A DNA stretch of 64,000 nucleotides from Aquiflexum sp041749095 (GCF_041749095.1 NZ_JBGTCA010000011.1:3366-67365), one strand, 5' to 3'; numbered from the stretch's first letter, positions 43,862-53,081 are shown. Notes: generated by a model not told the origin, from the letters alone. Made by a program: numbers and translations.

Positions 43862-46800
43862 TTAGAAAGAAATATTTAGGTTGACGCCGTAATTTCTAAG
43901 CGATGGCGATTGCAATCTTGGCTGACCTTCATCACTGTATGGTAATAGGCTTGGACCAGGGTACTGATCCATATCAATATCTGTACGAGCCGCCCAGTAC
44001 AGTAAATTCCTACCCACCAATGATATGGTGGCATTGCTTACGCCTATTTTGTTGGTAAGACGTGCAGGCAATTGATACCCGATTACGATTTCTCTTAGCT
44101 TGGCAAATGATTTACTATGAATCCAAGCACCGGTGAAGCCTGAAAGCGCAATGGTGTAATTTTGCACTGTGGCTGGCACATCATTCTCGCGAAATACCAA
44201 TTCATCAAAATTGGTAATGGCACCTTCGGCGTCATAAATGGGAACACCCGATACAAGTACCACCCCACCACCATTGTAATGAGGCGTAGTGGCACCATTG
44301 TCTCTGAAACTTTCCCATTCAAGTAAACGCGCTCTTCCGAATGGGGTATCGCCTGCTGTAGAGATGTCCGCTCCACCTCTTACAGCACTGCGCCATAGGT
44401 CATTGTAGATTACCCCTCCTACTCTGCCATCTACCTGAAAACTAAAGTTCCAGCTTTTGTAGGTAAAACGGTTGTTGATGGCCCAAACAAAATCACTATT
44501 ACCATTTCCAACAAAGTAGTTTCCGCGGATGCCAGAAGGACCTCTTAAGGGCAATCCACCGGCATCATGAATTATTTCCCCTTGGGGGGTTCTTAATACA
44601 TCTGTGGTAAACAACCTGTCCACGCGATCGCCAACACGTTGTACACCGCCATTAGAGATAATAGATCCTGAAGGGTCATTGATTTCAGTATAGGTTTCTA
44701 CAAATGAAGCATAGTTCGCCAATACCTCCCATTTGAAATTGTTGTTCACGATGGGCACACCCGTTAAGGCGATTTCCATTCCATTTTTAGTTGTTATTAC
44801 GTCATTCACATTGGTTCGAGCATAACCGGTAGACGGTGCCATACCTCTCGTAAATATCTGAGGACCATTGATGGTTGAGAAATAAGTTACATCTAACCCT
44901 AGTCTGTCATTTAAGAAAAACATATCAATCCCCGTTTCGTAGGCTGTAACTGTAAAAGGCTGTAGAGAACTGTTGGCCAAGGTTGAAGTGAATGAAGCCC
45001 CAGGCTGATTGCCATATGGCAACGAAGTAGAATAGGTATTTTCATTTTGGTAGGTTGGTCCATCATAGGTGGTAAACCAAACATTTTGGTGCCATGCTGG
45101 TGTGCCACCCATAGCTGTAAAAGCACTGCCGATAGTCGGTTGCACAAGACCACCCTGAACCTGCGCAAATGACCCCCTTACTTTTAAAAAGGAGATAAAT
45201 GAAGGCATGGTCATATAATCCGAAACCACCGTACTGAGGGATGTTGAAGGATAGAAGTAAGCTTGATCGCCCGGAGGCAATGTAGATAGCTTATCCCAAT
45301 GTCCTGTCAGGTTTAAGGTGACAAAGTTTTTATATCCTAAGTCGATACTGGTATAGGCTGCCAAAACCATCATATCAGATCTAAAAGATTGTCCTACCAA
45401 TGGGTTTTCAGAATTCGAAAAAGCATAAACTCCAGGTACTATCAAATTATTGGTAGAAATTACACTGGAATTGTAATGGAATTGTCTGGCATTGGCACCA
45501 CCCAATACGTGTAGGTTGAAATTTCCAAAGCTTCTATCATAGGTCATCAATAGGTCTGTCTTATGCTCAAGCAAGCTTCTTCTATCTTCCATGTAGTTTC
45601 CTGCTCTATCAGGTACAGAGTAGTGTTCGGCTGAGTATGGTAATTTTTGAGTTCTCAAGGCATCCCAGTTTGTAGCATTAGTTCTTAATTGAATTTTCCA
45701 GTGATCTGTAGCTTGATATGAGAGTGCCAAAAAGCCATAGGTGTCGGTTTTGCTATGACCTCTTAACCATTCATAGGCCATGAAATATGGATTGTTGGTT
45801 CTACCGTATTCACGATTTCTTTGCTGAATACCTTCAATGCCCGGAGCAGCCCAGTAATCTTTCAAGTCTAAGATGTCGTAATGCGCACCACCATATACAC
45901 CTAAGTCGTATGCATAACTGCTCGGCCCATAGTGTACCTCGGGAACGTTAGGTGAATTCTGTAAGCTTACATTGATGTTTCCCTCCAACTTTAATCTTTT
46001 GGTAAAATTATAACCTGCTGACATGTTGAGGTTATTGATGTTTAAGCTGGTATTTGGAAATATACCTCGCTGATGTGAGTTTGTATAAGACAACCTGAAA
46101 TCAGCCTTGTCATCATTAAAACCCAACGAAACATTGTTGGAAGTAAGAACACCAGTTTGAGTAAAGTTTTCAAAGTTATTTGGACCTTTGGCCAACCATG
46201 GTGTTCCTTGTCGTATACCCGTCTCAGGATCTACCGGGCTATCGTATTGAGGAATCAACTGACCCTCGAAACGGGGCCCCCAAATCGATGCCCTTCTAAA
46301 ACTACCATCTCGGTCAAATGGATCATTTCCATATGCATATCTAAATGTATTCCCTAACCCATATTCTGATTGACCTCGTGGCCTGGAAATCCAGCCATTC
46401 TGGATTTGAGTACTTGAATTTAAATTTAAGGAAAAACCTCTTTCTTTGCCACTTCCTCTTTTGGTGGTTATTAATATAGCACCATTCTGCCCACGAAATC
46501 CATAAAGCGCCGCAGCATTAGGTCCCTTTAATACAGTGTAAGATTCGATATCGTCCGGGCTTATATTCCAGGTATCGGTATTGATTGGCACACCATCTAC
46601 AACAAACAAAACATCGGAATTACCTCTTAACAGTATTTGAGGAGATGCCAGCATTTCGGCAGAAGGCCCTACGGTCAGACCAGCAATTTTACCGGTCATA
46701 CCATTGATCGGATTGGGTTCCCGAGCCTTGATAATGTCATCACCTTTTAAGGTTTGGGTCGAGTAACCCAAAGTAGCCTTATCTTTACCGATACCAAATG

Positions 46801-47131
46801 CCGTAATAACAATTTCGGATAAGTGCTCGGCTATATCTTCCATAACTAAGTCTATCACTGTCCGATTGGAAACACTGACTTTAAGTGATTGATGACCGAT
46901 ATAAGACACTAAAAGTTGTGGATTTTCAATATCATCAGGCAATTGCAATTTAAAACTACCGTTTATATCGGTAACGGTACCCTGCATTGTTCCTTCAATG
47001 AGCAAGTTTACCCCAGGTAAAGTCTCTTGAGATTTGTTTGTAATAGTACCTGTGATTGTTCTGCTTTGTGCCCAGAGCCAATTACTACCAAGTAGCATTA
47101 CACACACCAACATTAAGTTAAATTTTTTCAT
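43862..47131 (-). CDS. SusC/RagA-family TonB-linked outer-membrane protein
   Basis: Protein of 1089 aa. Signal peptide (MKKFNLMLVCVMLLGSNWLWAQ), then a carboxypeptidase-regulatory-like domain (ITGTITNKSQETLPGVNLLIEGTMQGTVTDINGSFKLQL), the TonB-box region SEIVITAFGIGKDKATLG, a plug domain (PINGMTGKIAGLTVG ... ILLRGNSDVLFVVDGVPI ... SYTVLKGPNAAALYGFRGQNGAILITTKRG) and a 22-strand barrel ending in NLNISF. It takes up a substrate with SusD. Association with C-P lyase genes suggests organophosphorus uptake. A TACATTTG (47170-47177, minus) may be its -7 box. Confidence 0.93.
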   Translation of the reverse strand: MKKFNLMLVCVMLLGSNWLWAQSRTITGTITNKSQETLPGVNLLIEGTMQGTVTDINGSFKLQLPDDIENPQLLVSYIGHQSLKVSVSNRTVIDLVMEDIAEHLSEIVITAFGIGKDKATLGYSTQTLKGDDIIKAREPNPINGMTGKIAGLTVGPSAEMLASPQILLRGNSDVLFVVDGVPINTDTWNISPDDIESYTVLKGPNAAALYGFRGQNGAILITTKRGSGKERGFSLNLNSSTQIQNGWISRPRGQSEYGLGNTFRYAYGNDPFDRDGSFRRASIWGPRFEGQLIPQYDSPVDPETGIRQGTPWLAKGPNNFENFTQTGVLTSNNVSLGFNDDKADFRLSYTNSHQRGIFPNTSLNINNLNMSAGYNFTKRLKLEGNINVSLQNSPNVPEVHYGPSSYAYDLGVYGGAHYDILDLKDYWAAPGIEGIQQRNREYGRTNNPYFMAYEWLRGHSKTDTYGFLALSYQATDHWKIQLRTNATNWDALRTQKLPYSAEHYSVPDRAGNYMEDRRSLLEHKTDLLMTYDRSFGNFNLHVLGGANARQFHYNSSVISTNNLIVPGVYAFSNSENPLVGQSFRSDMMVLAAYTSIDLGYKNFVTLNLTGHWDKLSTLPPGDQAYFYPSTSLSTVVSDYMTMPSFISFLKVRGSFAQVQGGLVQPTIGSAFTAMGGTPAWHQNVWFTTYDGPTYQNENTYSTSLPYGNQPGASFTSTLANSSLQPFTVTAYETGIDMFFLNDRLGLDVTYFSTINGPQIFTRGMAPSTGYARTNVNDVITTKNGMEIALTGVPIVNNNFKWEVLANYASFVETYTEINDPSGSIISNGGVQRVGDRVDRLFTTDVLRTPQGEIIHDAGGLPLRGPSGIRGNYFVGNGNSDFVWAINNRFTYKSWNFSFQVDGRVGGVIYNDLWRSAVRGGADISTAGDTPFGRARLLEWESFRDNGATTPHYNGGGVVLVSGVPIYDAEGAITNFDELVFRENDVPATVQNYTIALSGFTGAWIHSKSFAKLREIVIGYQLPARLTNKIGVSNATISLVGRNLLYWAARTDIDMDQYPGPSLLPYSDEGQPRLQSPSLRNYGVNLNISF

Positions 47132-47482
47132 GTGAATTGGTTTAATGGTAATTTTTTATTTAGAAAGCTCAAATGTAAAGAGGCTCTATTAGGGTATTGA
47201 TAGCGCATCGTTTGCATTATATGGAATTGAGTTTACCTTTTTCTTAAGCTAATATTATCTTGGGGTTAATGATTTTAATTCAACATTAACCTGTATTGTA
47301 CATATATGATATTCATGCCCCAATAATTAAAAAAATCTAAATATTAGATAATTTTATCTATTAATTATTCAATTATTTTGTTAGAATTTTATTTCTATTT
47401 TATTATCAAAAGCTAACTTAACACTCACCAAAAATGCACACGTATATCGTTACTTGCATTATGACACAAAACCACCAAGGGC
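47132..47482. other. divergent promoter region between susC and the EEP gene
   Basis: No coding frame. On the minus strand TACATTTG (47170-47177) is a -7 candidate for susC. On the plus strand CTAACTTAAC (47413-47422) resembles the element before phnG. The rest is AT-rich with T and A tracts. Confidence 0.45.
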
Positions 47483-48382
47483 ATGGAAAATTTTACAATA
47501 CTTACTATAAATACCTGGAAGTGCGATGGAGTTTATCCTGAAAGAATTCACTGGATGGCTTCAGAAATTGAAAGGCTAAACCCTGATATAATAGTGTGCC
47601 AAGAAGTATTTTGGACTACCTCCGGTAAATATGACACCCTCAAATTGCTACAGTCAGAGCAACATAAAAAACAATCGTCTGATCAAAGTTCAGATGAGAA
47701 AAGTAGATTAAAATATTCAAGTTTTAGTGCTGCTAGAGTTAAAGACCGCTATATCAACGGACAATTTCTTGAGAGTGCTTCCGGGCTTGGTATTTTGTCG
47801 GTCTATCCAATTATAGATTCTTTTGCTATTAATTTGCCCGATCACCCGGCTGATGGTGAGCGTATAGCACAATTTTCGATTGTAGAAGTTAATACAGCCC
47901 GTCTTTTAGTGATCAATACGCATCTTACTCATCTAAAAGTTGAAAACAGTCTTCGGCTCAATCAAATAGAAGCCATTCTTTCTCAAGACATTTTAAAAGA
48001 ATCTTTTGACGCCGTTTTGCTTTGTGGTGACTTCAATTGCACCGAAGACGGTATCACTATTCAGTATCTCTACCAGCATCCCGATTTCAAAGTAAGCAAT
48101 GCCTTTCGCCGTGCCAAAGTGCGGTCTGCAAGACATATAACTTTACCAAAAAAAACCGTTTCAGAAATGCTCACACCTGAAGCCGGCGATGGCCGTTGTA
48201 TCGACTTTATTTTTCTATTGGAAAAAAGCAGCCAGTCTACTTTGAAAGTAGATTTGACGCAGGTAGTACTTGATAATCCCAACAATGCCGGTGAATTTCC
48301 GAGTGACCACTTTGGTGTAATGGCCAGCATAAAAGTAAAATCAAAGTCAAACCAACCCCTAAGCCGTGAATTCAGCGCTTAA
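47483..48382 (+). CDS. endonuclease/exonuclease/phosphatase (EEP) family hydrolase
   Basis: Protein of 299 aa, no signal peptide. EEP motifs in order: TINTWKC (Asn), DIIVCQEVFW (Gln-Glu metal ligand), VINTHLTHL (His), LLCGDFNCTEDG (Asp and Asn), CIDFIFLL (Asp) and SDHFGVMASIKV (catalytic His). Such enzymes cleave phosphodiesters or phosphomonoesters using divalent metal. The last 17 bp overlap the next gene, so it is translationally coupled to the kinase and phnN. Substrate may be a ribosyl phosphate produced by the phn pathway. Confidence 0.85.
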   Translation: MENFTILTINTWKCDGVYPERIHWMASEIERLNPDIIVCQEVFWTTSGKYDTLKLLQSEQHKKQSSDQSSDEKSRLKYSSFSAARVKDRYINGQFLESASGLGILSVYPIIDSFAINLPDHPADGERIAQFSIVEVNTARLLVINTHLTHLKVENSLRLNQIEAILSQDILKESFDAVLLCGDFNCTEDGITIQYLYQHPDFKVSNAFRRAKVRSARHITLPKKTVSEMLTPEAGDGRCIDFIFLLEKSSQSTLKVDLTQVVLDNPNNAGEFPSDHFGVMASIKVKSKSNQPLSREFSA

Positions 48383-49202
48383 GATTTTAACGATAAATAG
48401 CCTCCCTGCCCTTGGCACTGCCGGACTTAAAATGGTCATGGGTATTCTGGGTCCGCATGCCTTGCCTGTGCCAACGGTATTATTGTCCGGTACAGGGAAC
48501 ATGAAAAATCACAAACGTTTCGACTTACCCTTTAAGGAGCTTTTGCAAAGTACAATTGAGCTGACTATTCAGCAAGGTCATTCGCTTATTGCTTACATCG
48601 GCTATTTAGGCGATTCCCAACAAGCAGAAATCATTGAAAATATTCTCATAGAATTTAAGAATGCCATTCAATATGTAATGGTTGATCCTGTCTGTGGCGA
48701 CAACCAAAGATTATATGTCAATTTAGAAATTGCCGGATCGTGGTCAAGGCTTTTGGCTTTGGCTGATTTGGCCACACCCAATGTCACCGAGTTGGCCCAA
48801 TTAAGCGGGAATGATGTTTCCACCGCCGGTGATTGTATCAAAAACAGTATTATCGATTTTAAAGAGAAATACCCTAAGCTCGATTTTATACTTACCGGAT
48901 GCGTAGAAGACGACAAGGTTGTTAATCGATATTACAGTCGTGAAAAAACGATAGAGTCTAAGCATGATTTTATTCCCGGCTACTACAGTGGCACAGGCGA
49001 CACCTTTGCGAGTCTATATTTGTTGCTTCGATTCATAAAGGGTTTTCCTATTGAAAAATCATTGAGTATGTCCGGAAAAATGATGGAATGCTTTATCAGA
49101 GATGCTTGGCGAAATCATCAAACCAACATCAATATCAATTTGCTAATGGAAAAAACATTTCAGGACCAAAAGAAATTTATAACCAATTGCTATGATTACT
49201 GA
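48366..49202 (+). CDS. pyridoxal-kinase-like (PfkB superfamily) protein
   Basis: Protein of 278 aa. Resembles PdxK/PdxY: ILTINSLPALGTAGLKMVMGILG, IGYLGDSQQAEIIENILIEFKN, YVMVDPVCGD, LADLATPNVTELAQLSG and the anion-hole motif YYSGTGDTFASLYLLLRF near residue 212-230. Usual family members phosphorylate the vitamin B6 5'-hydroxyl, but the gene overlaps both the EEP gene (17 bp) and phnN (11 bp), so it could act on a ribose-like sugar instead. No PLP enzyme is encoded in the phn operon. A dead pdxH fragment lies 2.5 kb away. Confidence 0.75.
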   Translation: MNSALKILTINSLPALGTAGLKMVMGILGPHALPVPTVLLSGTGNMKNHKRFDLPFKELLQSTIELTIQQGHSLIAYIGYLGDSQQAEIIENILIEFKNAIQYVMVDPVCGDNQRLYVNLEIAGSWSRLLALADLATPNVTELAQLSGNDVSTAGDCIKNSIIDFKEKYPKLDFILTGCVEDDKVVNRYYSREKTIESKHDFIPGYYSGTGDTFASLYLLLRFIKGFPIEKSLSMSGKMMECFIRDAWRNHQTNININLLMEKTFQDQKKFITNCYDY

Positions 49203-49788
49203 AACATATAAAGGAAAACTCTTTTATGTCATTGGCCCATCAGGCGCAGGCAAAGACACCCTAATTAATTACGCGAGGCAAAACATTGCGCCGGGAACTC
49301 CGGTATTATTTACCCATCGGTACATTACCCGTGAGGTCGATCATACCGGTGAAAACCATATTGCACTTAGTCACAATGAGTTTGAGGTCCGCAAAGCACA
49401 AGGTTTGTTTGCCTTAGATTGGGAGAGTCACGAAAATAAATACGGAATAGGCATTGAAATCAACTTATGGATGGAAAATGGTATGAACGTGGTAATGAAT
49501 GGCTCTCGCGGTTACCTGGAAAAAGCGCTGGAAAAATATCCTTCACTGCGGGTGATTTTAATTTCGGTCAGTGAGGAGGTTCTTTGGGACAGATTGAAAA
49601 GCAGAGGAAGAGAAAATGATCAAGAAATACAAAAGCGGATTGAAAGGTCTAAAGAATTCGATTCTCTGGCTGTAGATCGAGACCAGGTAATACATTTAAA
49701 AAACGACGGAAGTATTGAAGAAGCAGGAGGCCTTTTCGTGGAAGCCATCAAATCAGGATTGGTGTTGAGTCCTGTGAAAAGCAAATGA
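49192..49788 (+). CDS. phnN: ribose 1,5-bisphosphate phosphokinase
   Basis: Protein of 198 aa of the guanylate-kinase-like PhnN family: Walker A VIGPSGAGKDTL (about residues 13-24), FTHRYITREVDHTGENHIALSHNEF (lid/substrate region), LDWESHENKYGIG and VMNGSRGYLEKALE. It converts ribose 1,5-bisphosphate to PRPP, the last step of the C-P lyase pathway. Begins inside the 3' end of the kinase gene (11-bp overlap). Converges with the MFS gene 26 bp away. Confidence 0.9.
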   Translation: MITETYKGKLFYVIGPSGAGKDTLINYARQNIAPGTPVLFTHRYITREVDHTGENHIALSHNEFEVRKAQGLFALDWESHENKYGIGIEINLWMENGMNVVMNGSRGYLEKALEKYPSLRVILISVSEEVLWDRLKSRGRENDQEIQKRIERSKEFDSLAVDRDQVIHLKNDGSIEEAGGLFVEAIKSGLVLSPVKSK

Positions 49789-49813
49789 TTATTTGGCAAC
49801 AAAATCTAACTTA

Positions 49814-50986
49814 TTACTGTGGTGTGTTGGGTTGCGCAATAAATTGCACCCCCATTTTTTCTTGCTTTTTGATGAATTGCCCTACTATAATACTCAGACC
49901 AAATGTGGTAGCTCCAATGATTGAAAACAACAAGGCATTGTGAACACTTAAAATCAGCGACAATCCAAAAAGAGCACCAAAAGCAGCACCCATATCCTGT
50001 GAACTATTGAGCCGGGTAACTGCACTGAATTGCTGATGTGGCTGGCATGTTTGAATTCTCAATAGTGGCACTAGAGTTTGGTTGGCCGTTGCGCCAATGA
50101 AAATGACGATTAATCCAGGAATGATATGATCGAATATGACCAAAACGATACCTGAAAGCAACATGCCCACCATAATGATATAAGATTTGAACAGCCCCAA
50201 GCGATCAATCGGAATACCAAACAATGGAGCAAATACAATTCCTATTGCTCGCCTTATGGAAATAAATAAGGCAGTGCCAAAAAGTATGTTTTCTTGATCT
50301 CCTTCAAATTTCATTAATGCCGAGATACCTACGATTAATATACCATCAAGAGAAAAATTGGTCAAGAAGCCCCAAAGATCGATTTTGTTTGGCAATTGAA
50401 ATTGGGTAAGCTTTATATCCTGCGTTACGATTTTGATGGTGGGGACTCGGTACAACAAGGGAATACACAACACAAGTAAAAAGGCATAAACCATAAAGAC
50501 CATTCCTTTAGGGTAGGTGGCGATTATGATTGATCCAAGAAAATATGAGATGATTTGAACGCTCCCTCCAATGCTGGATGAGAGCCCAAAGGCAGTGCCC
50601 ATTTTGCTGCAAAGCGATAAGTATTGAAGTTTAGAAAATCGAATGATTGAAAATGACAATCCCCACAGCACCCTGGCTATCACCCAAAATACAAATGGGG
50701 GCATAGTGGCAAAACAAAGGCTGACCAGCAAGGATAATAGAATTCCGCCAACATAGAGTTTTTTCACCCCTGTAATGCTGGCAATGAAAGCAACTAATCT
50801 ATTGGTGAAAAAACGAACAAATCTATTCATGGAAAGCAGCGCGCCGACCATCATGGGTGTGAAGCCCAATTCAATCCCGTAAACTGGCAAAAACGCATAT
50901 AAAAATCCATCACTCATGCCTGCAATGGCATTGATAAAGCCAAGCTGAAGAATAGTTCTTATATCAACTTTATTTTCAACCTCCAC
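49814..50986 (-). CDS. MFS transporter of unknown substrate
   Basis: Protein of 390 aa with about 12 membrane helices. Start AMSDGFLYAFLPVYGIELGFTPMMVGALLSMNRFVRFFTNRLVAFIAS contains a motif-A-like stretch. It resembles the general MFS rather than a sugar-phosphate antiporter. Lies between phnN (opposite strand) and phnM (same strand), so it may export a product or import a substrate of the phosphonate pathway. Start at 50986. Confidence 0.75.
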   Translation of the reverse strand: MEVENKVDIRTILQLGFINAIAGMSDGFLYAFLPVYGIELGFTPMMVGALLSMNRFVRFFTNRLVAFIASITGVKKLYVGGILLSLLVSLCFATMPPFVFWVIARVLWGLSFSIIRFSKLQYLSLCSKMGTAFGLSSSIGGSVQIISYFLGSIIIATYPKGMVFMVYAFLLVLCIPLLYRVPTIKIVTQDIKLTQFQLPNKIDLWGFLTNFSLDGILIVGISALMKFEGDQENILFGTALFISIRRAIGIVFAPLFGIPIDRLGLFKSYIIMVGMLLSGIVLVIFDHIIPGLIVIFIGATANQTLVPLLRIQTCQPHQQFSAVTRLNSSQDMGAAFGALFGLSLILSVHNALLFSIIGATTFGLSIIVGQFIKKQEKMGVQFIAQPNTPQ

Positions 50987-51083
50987 AAGTAAGTCTGAAT
51001 GAGCTTTTTATTCAATATATTAAATAAGCTTGCCAATTGAATATTAGATTTGGTGCAGATATGATCAGTGTAGACGATGATAT

Positions 51084-51566
51084 TTAATATTCACAAGTGA
51101 CAATATGATTTAAGCAGTCATCAATTTTATGGATTTTATCTTTAAAAAAAGTTGGAAATACCTTATAATGATTTAAATCATTAATTGGTATCCAATGCAT
51201 ATATTCTTTAATACCTTAGGAATTACAACTATTACTATTTAGTGCTTGACTCCCTCTAGGTTTCATCAAATAATAAAACGCAATTTCATGACATTTATAT
51301 CCACCTAAAGTACCCGAACCGGTAAAAAAGTTTTCATGAATAAATGCTAATTTTTCAATTTGATAGGCAACTCCAGCCTCTTCAGATACTTCTCTTATTA
51401 CAGCATCTTCCGCCCTCTCGCCAATATGTACAGCACCTCCTATAGAATAGTAGTAATCATCCAATTCATTTTTAACAAATAGTACACATTCATTCTCTAT
51501 GATAATTGCTGCAGCTCTATATCTAAACCATTCTTTATCTATTGTAAATCCACAATCATTTTTCAT
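51084..51566 (-). pseudogene. NUDIX hydrolase with an in-frame stop
   Basis: The first 116 codons (51566-51216) encode YRAAAIIIENECVLFVKN and the full Nudix box GGAVHIGERAEDAVIREVSEEAG, then LMKPRGSQALNSNSCNS. A TAA stop is then in frame, and beyond it the same frame continues GIKEYMHWIPINDLNHYKVFPTFFKDK for 43 codons to 51084, the normal C-terminus. A single C-to-T change in a CAA codon explains the stop. It is either a pseudogene, a truncated functional protein, or readthrough. Total length would be 160 aa. Confidence 0.7.
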
Positions 51567-51640
51567 AACCTATGCTTCCAATTTTGTAGTTTTAAAATAT
51601 TATTAGCAATTAGATAATTCAAGTTTCGAAGGCACAACTA

Positions 51641-51784
51641 TCAAGGCTGAATTTGGCTTTCCAACCATAGGTCATTTTTGCGCTCAAATAACTTTCGGAT
51701 GTGGAATCTGGTGGTTTTGAATTCCATAAATTCTATGCGAATAGGTTTGATAGAATAGCCGCCCCATTCAAATAGAAAAGCCAA
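51641..51784 (-). pseudogene. pdxH: pdxH C-terminal fragment
   Basis: Minus-strand frame encodes LAFLFEWGGYSIKPIRIEF, then FKTTRFHIRKLFERKNDLWLES and QIQP-stop. This aligns with the C-terminus of pyridoxamine 5'-phosphate oxidase (WGGF/Y...IEFWQG...RLHDRFLY...NDAWKIDRLAP in E. coli). The N-terminal three quarters are gone and a stop precedes the fragment. It lies between phnM and the broken NUDIX gene. Confidence 0.65.
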
Positions 51785-51887
51785 TTATTATTAAAGCATT
51801 GGTAATTGGCTAAGTTCAGTAGCGCTTTCACTAAAAAAATATTAAGCAAATCTATTTACCAAAAGCCAAAAGTCTGTTGTCAAAACA

Positions 51888-53081
51888 TTACAGATTAGCT
51901 GAAGCTTCTTCATAGGAAGCGACATTTCTTGTGGCATCTGATTTATTAAACGGTCTTTCTGTAGAATATTTTGTTCTGCCATCCACCCACACTTTGAAAA
52001 TCTTGGCAAAATTCTCCTGGCTTTCAAAGCATATTAAATCAGCTTTTTTACCTACTTCGATGCTTCCTGTTTCTTTATCGGTTTTTAGATATCGGGCTGG
52101 ATTGAGACTTACATAATTGATCGCCTCACTCGGCTTCTTGCCATTTTTCATCATCATCAATACGGCAGTGAGCATTGTGGGAAAATGATAATCGCTGCAA
52201 AGCATATCTACCAGATTTTTTTCCATGGCTTCATGGCAAGACAAATTGCCACAATGAGAACCTCCTCGAACATAATTTGGCGCACCCATACATACAGACA
52301 TCCCCACTTCCTTGGCTTTAATTGCCGCTTCCATGGTAGTGGGCATTTCTGCCAAAGTAGAACCATATTGCAAGGCCTCCATAATATGCGCTTCTGTAGT
52401 ATCGTCATGGCTACCCAATGGCACAAAATCTTTAAAGGCAGCATAAAACTCTGGACGTTTATTTACATTTTTAAGCTTTTCGATTTCTTCAAAAACCATT
52501 CGCCTGGATTCCTCTTCAGAAATCGCCATCATTTTAGCCCTTTTCACAATAATGTCTTCAAGCTTGAACTGTCGCTGTCCAGGAATGCCCTCGTTGTAAA
52601 CCACCATTTTAAGGCTGGGAATTGCCAACATATCATCAATGTATTGCACTGAGGCCTCAGTATTAGGGTCGAGGCGGGCGTGTAAATAATGATTTACCAG
52701 AGAATTTACATTGAGCTCATCAATGGCTTGCGCTTGTTGCACGGCACTTTTAAAAGTCCTATCGCGTGATTCGTTCTCAGTGAGGCTAATAGCGCTAAAC
52801 ACAGTTGTTAGACCACACGCAGCTGCACGCTGATCCATAAAATGAAAAGCCATAGGAAGAGGAAATTTTGCGCTGGGCCGAGGGTGTATTTCACGCTCAA
52901 GGTAGTCGGAATGTATATCTATACAACCGGGAGATAGCCATAGACCATGCAAATCTTCACCTTCTGCATAGGTCTTACCCTTTACTACATCCACAATTAT
53001 ACCTTCTTCTACTTTTACGGTACCTATAAAGTCTTCTGTCGAAGTTATTATTCTGGCATTGGTTAGAATATGTGAATTCAT
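51888..53081 (-). CDS. phnM: alpha-D-ribose 1-methylphosphonate 5-triphosphate diphosphatase
   Basis: Protein of 397 aa from the internal ATG at 53081 (an upstream start at 53108 would add nine residues). Amidohydrolase fold: LSPGCIDIHSDYLEREIHPRP (HxD metal site), VFSAISLTENESRDRTF, LVNHYLHARLD, VVYNEGIPGQRQF, PLGSHDDTTEAHI and CMGAPNYVRGGSHCGNLSCHEAM, ending with a small beta-domain. PhnM removes pyrophosphate from the triphosphate made by PhnGHIL, leaving 5-phosphoribosyl-1-phosphonate. It is on the opposite strand from phnG-L and about 14 kb away. Confidence 0.92.
   Translation of the reverse strand: MNSHILTNARIITSTEDFIGTVKVEEGIIVDVVKGKTYAEGEDLHGLWLSPGCIDIHSDYLEREIHPRPSAKFPLPMAFHFMDQRAAACGLTTVFSAISLTENESRDRTFKSAVQQAQAIDELNVNSLVNHYLHARLDPNTEASVQYIDDMLAIPSLKMVVYNEGIPGQRQFKLEDIIVKRAKMMAISEEESRRMVFEEIEKLKNVNKRPEFYAAFKDFVPLGSHDDTTEAHIMEALQYGSTLAEMPTTMEAAIKAKEVGMSVCMGAPNYVRGGSHCGNLSCHEAMEKNLVDMLCSDYHFPTMLTAVLMMMKNGKKPSEAINYVSLNPARYLKTDKETGSIEVGKKADLICFESQENFAKIFKVWVDGRTKYSTERPFNKSDATRNVASYEEASANL

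Noticed and set aside
25282..53081. Phosphonate biosynthesis cluster
   Set aside because: No phosphoenolpyruvate mutase or phosphonopyruvate decarboxylase gene is present. All signature genes belong to uptake and degradation.
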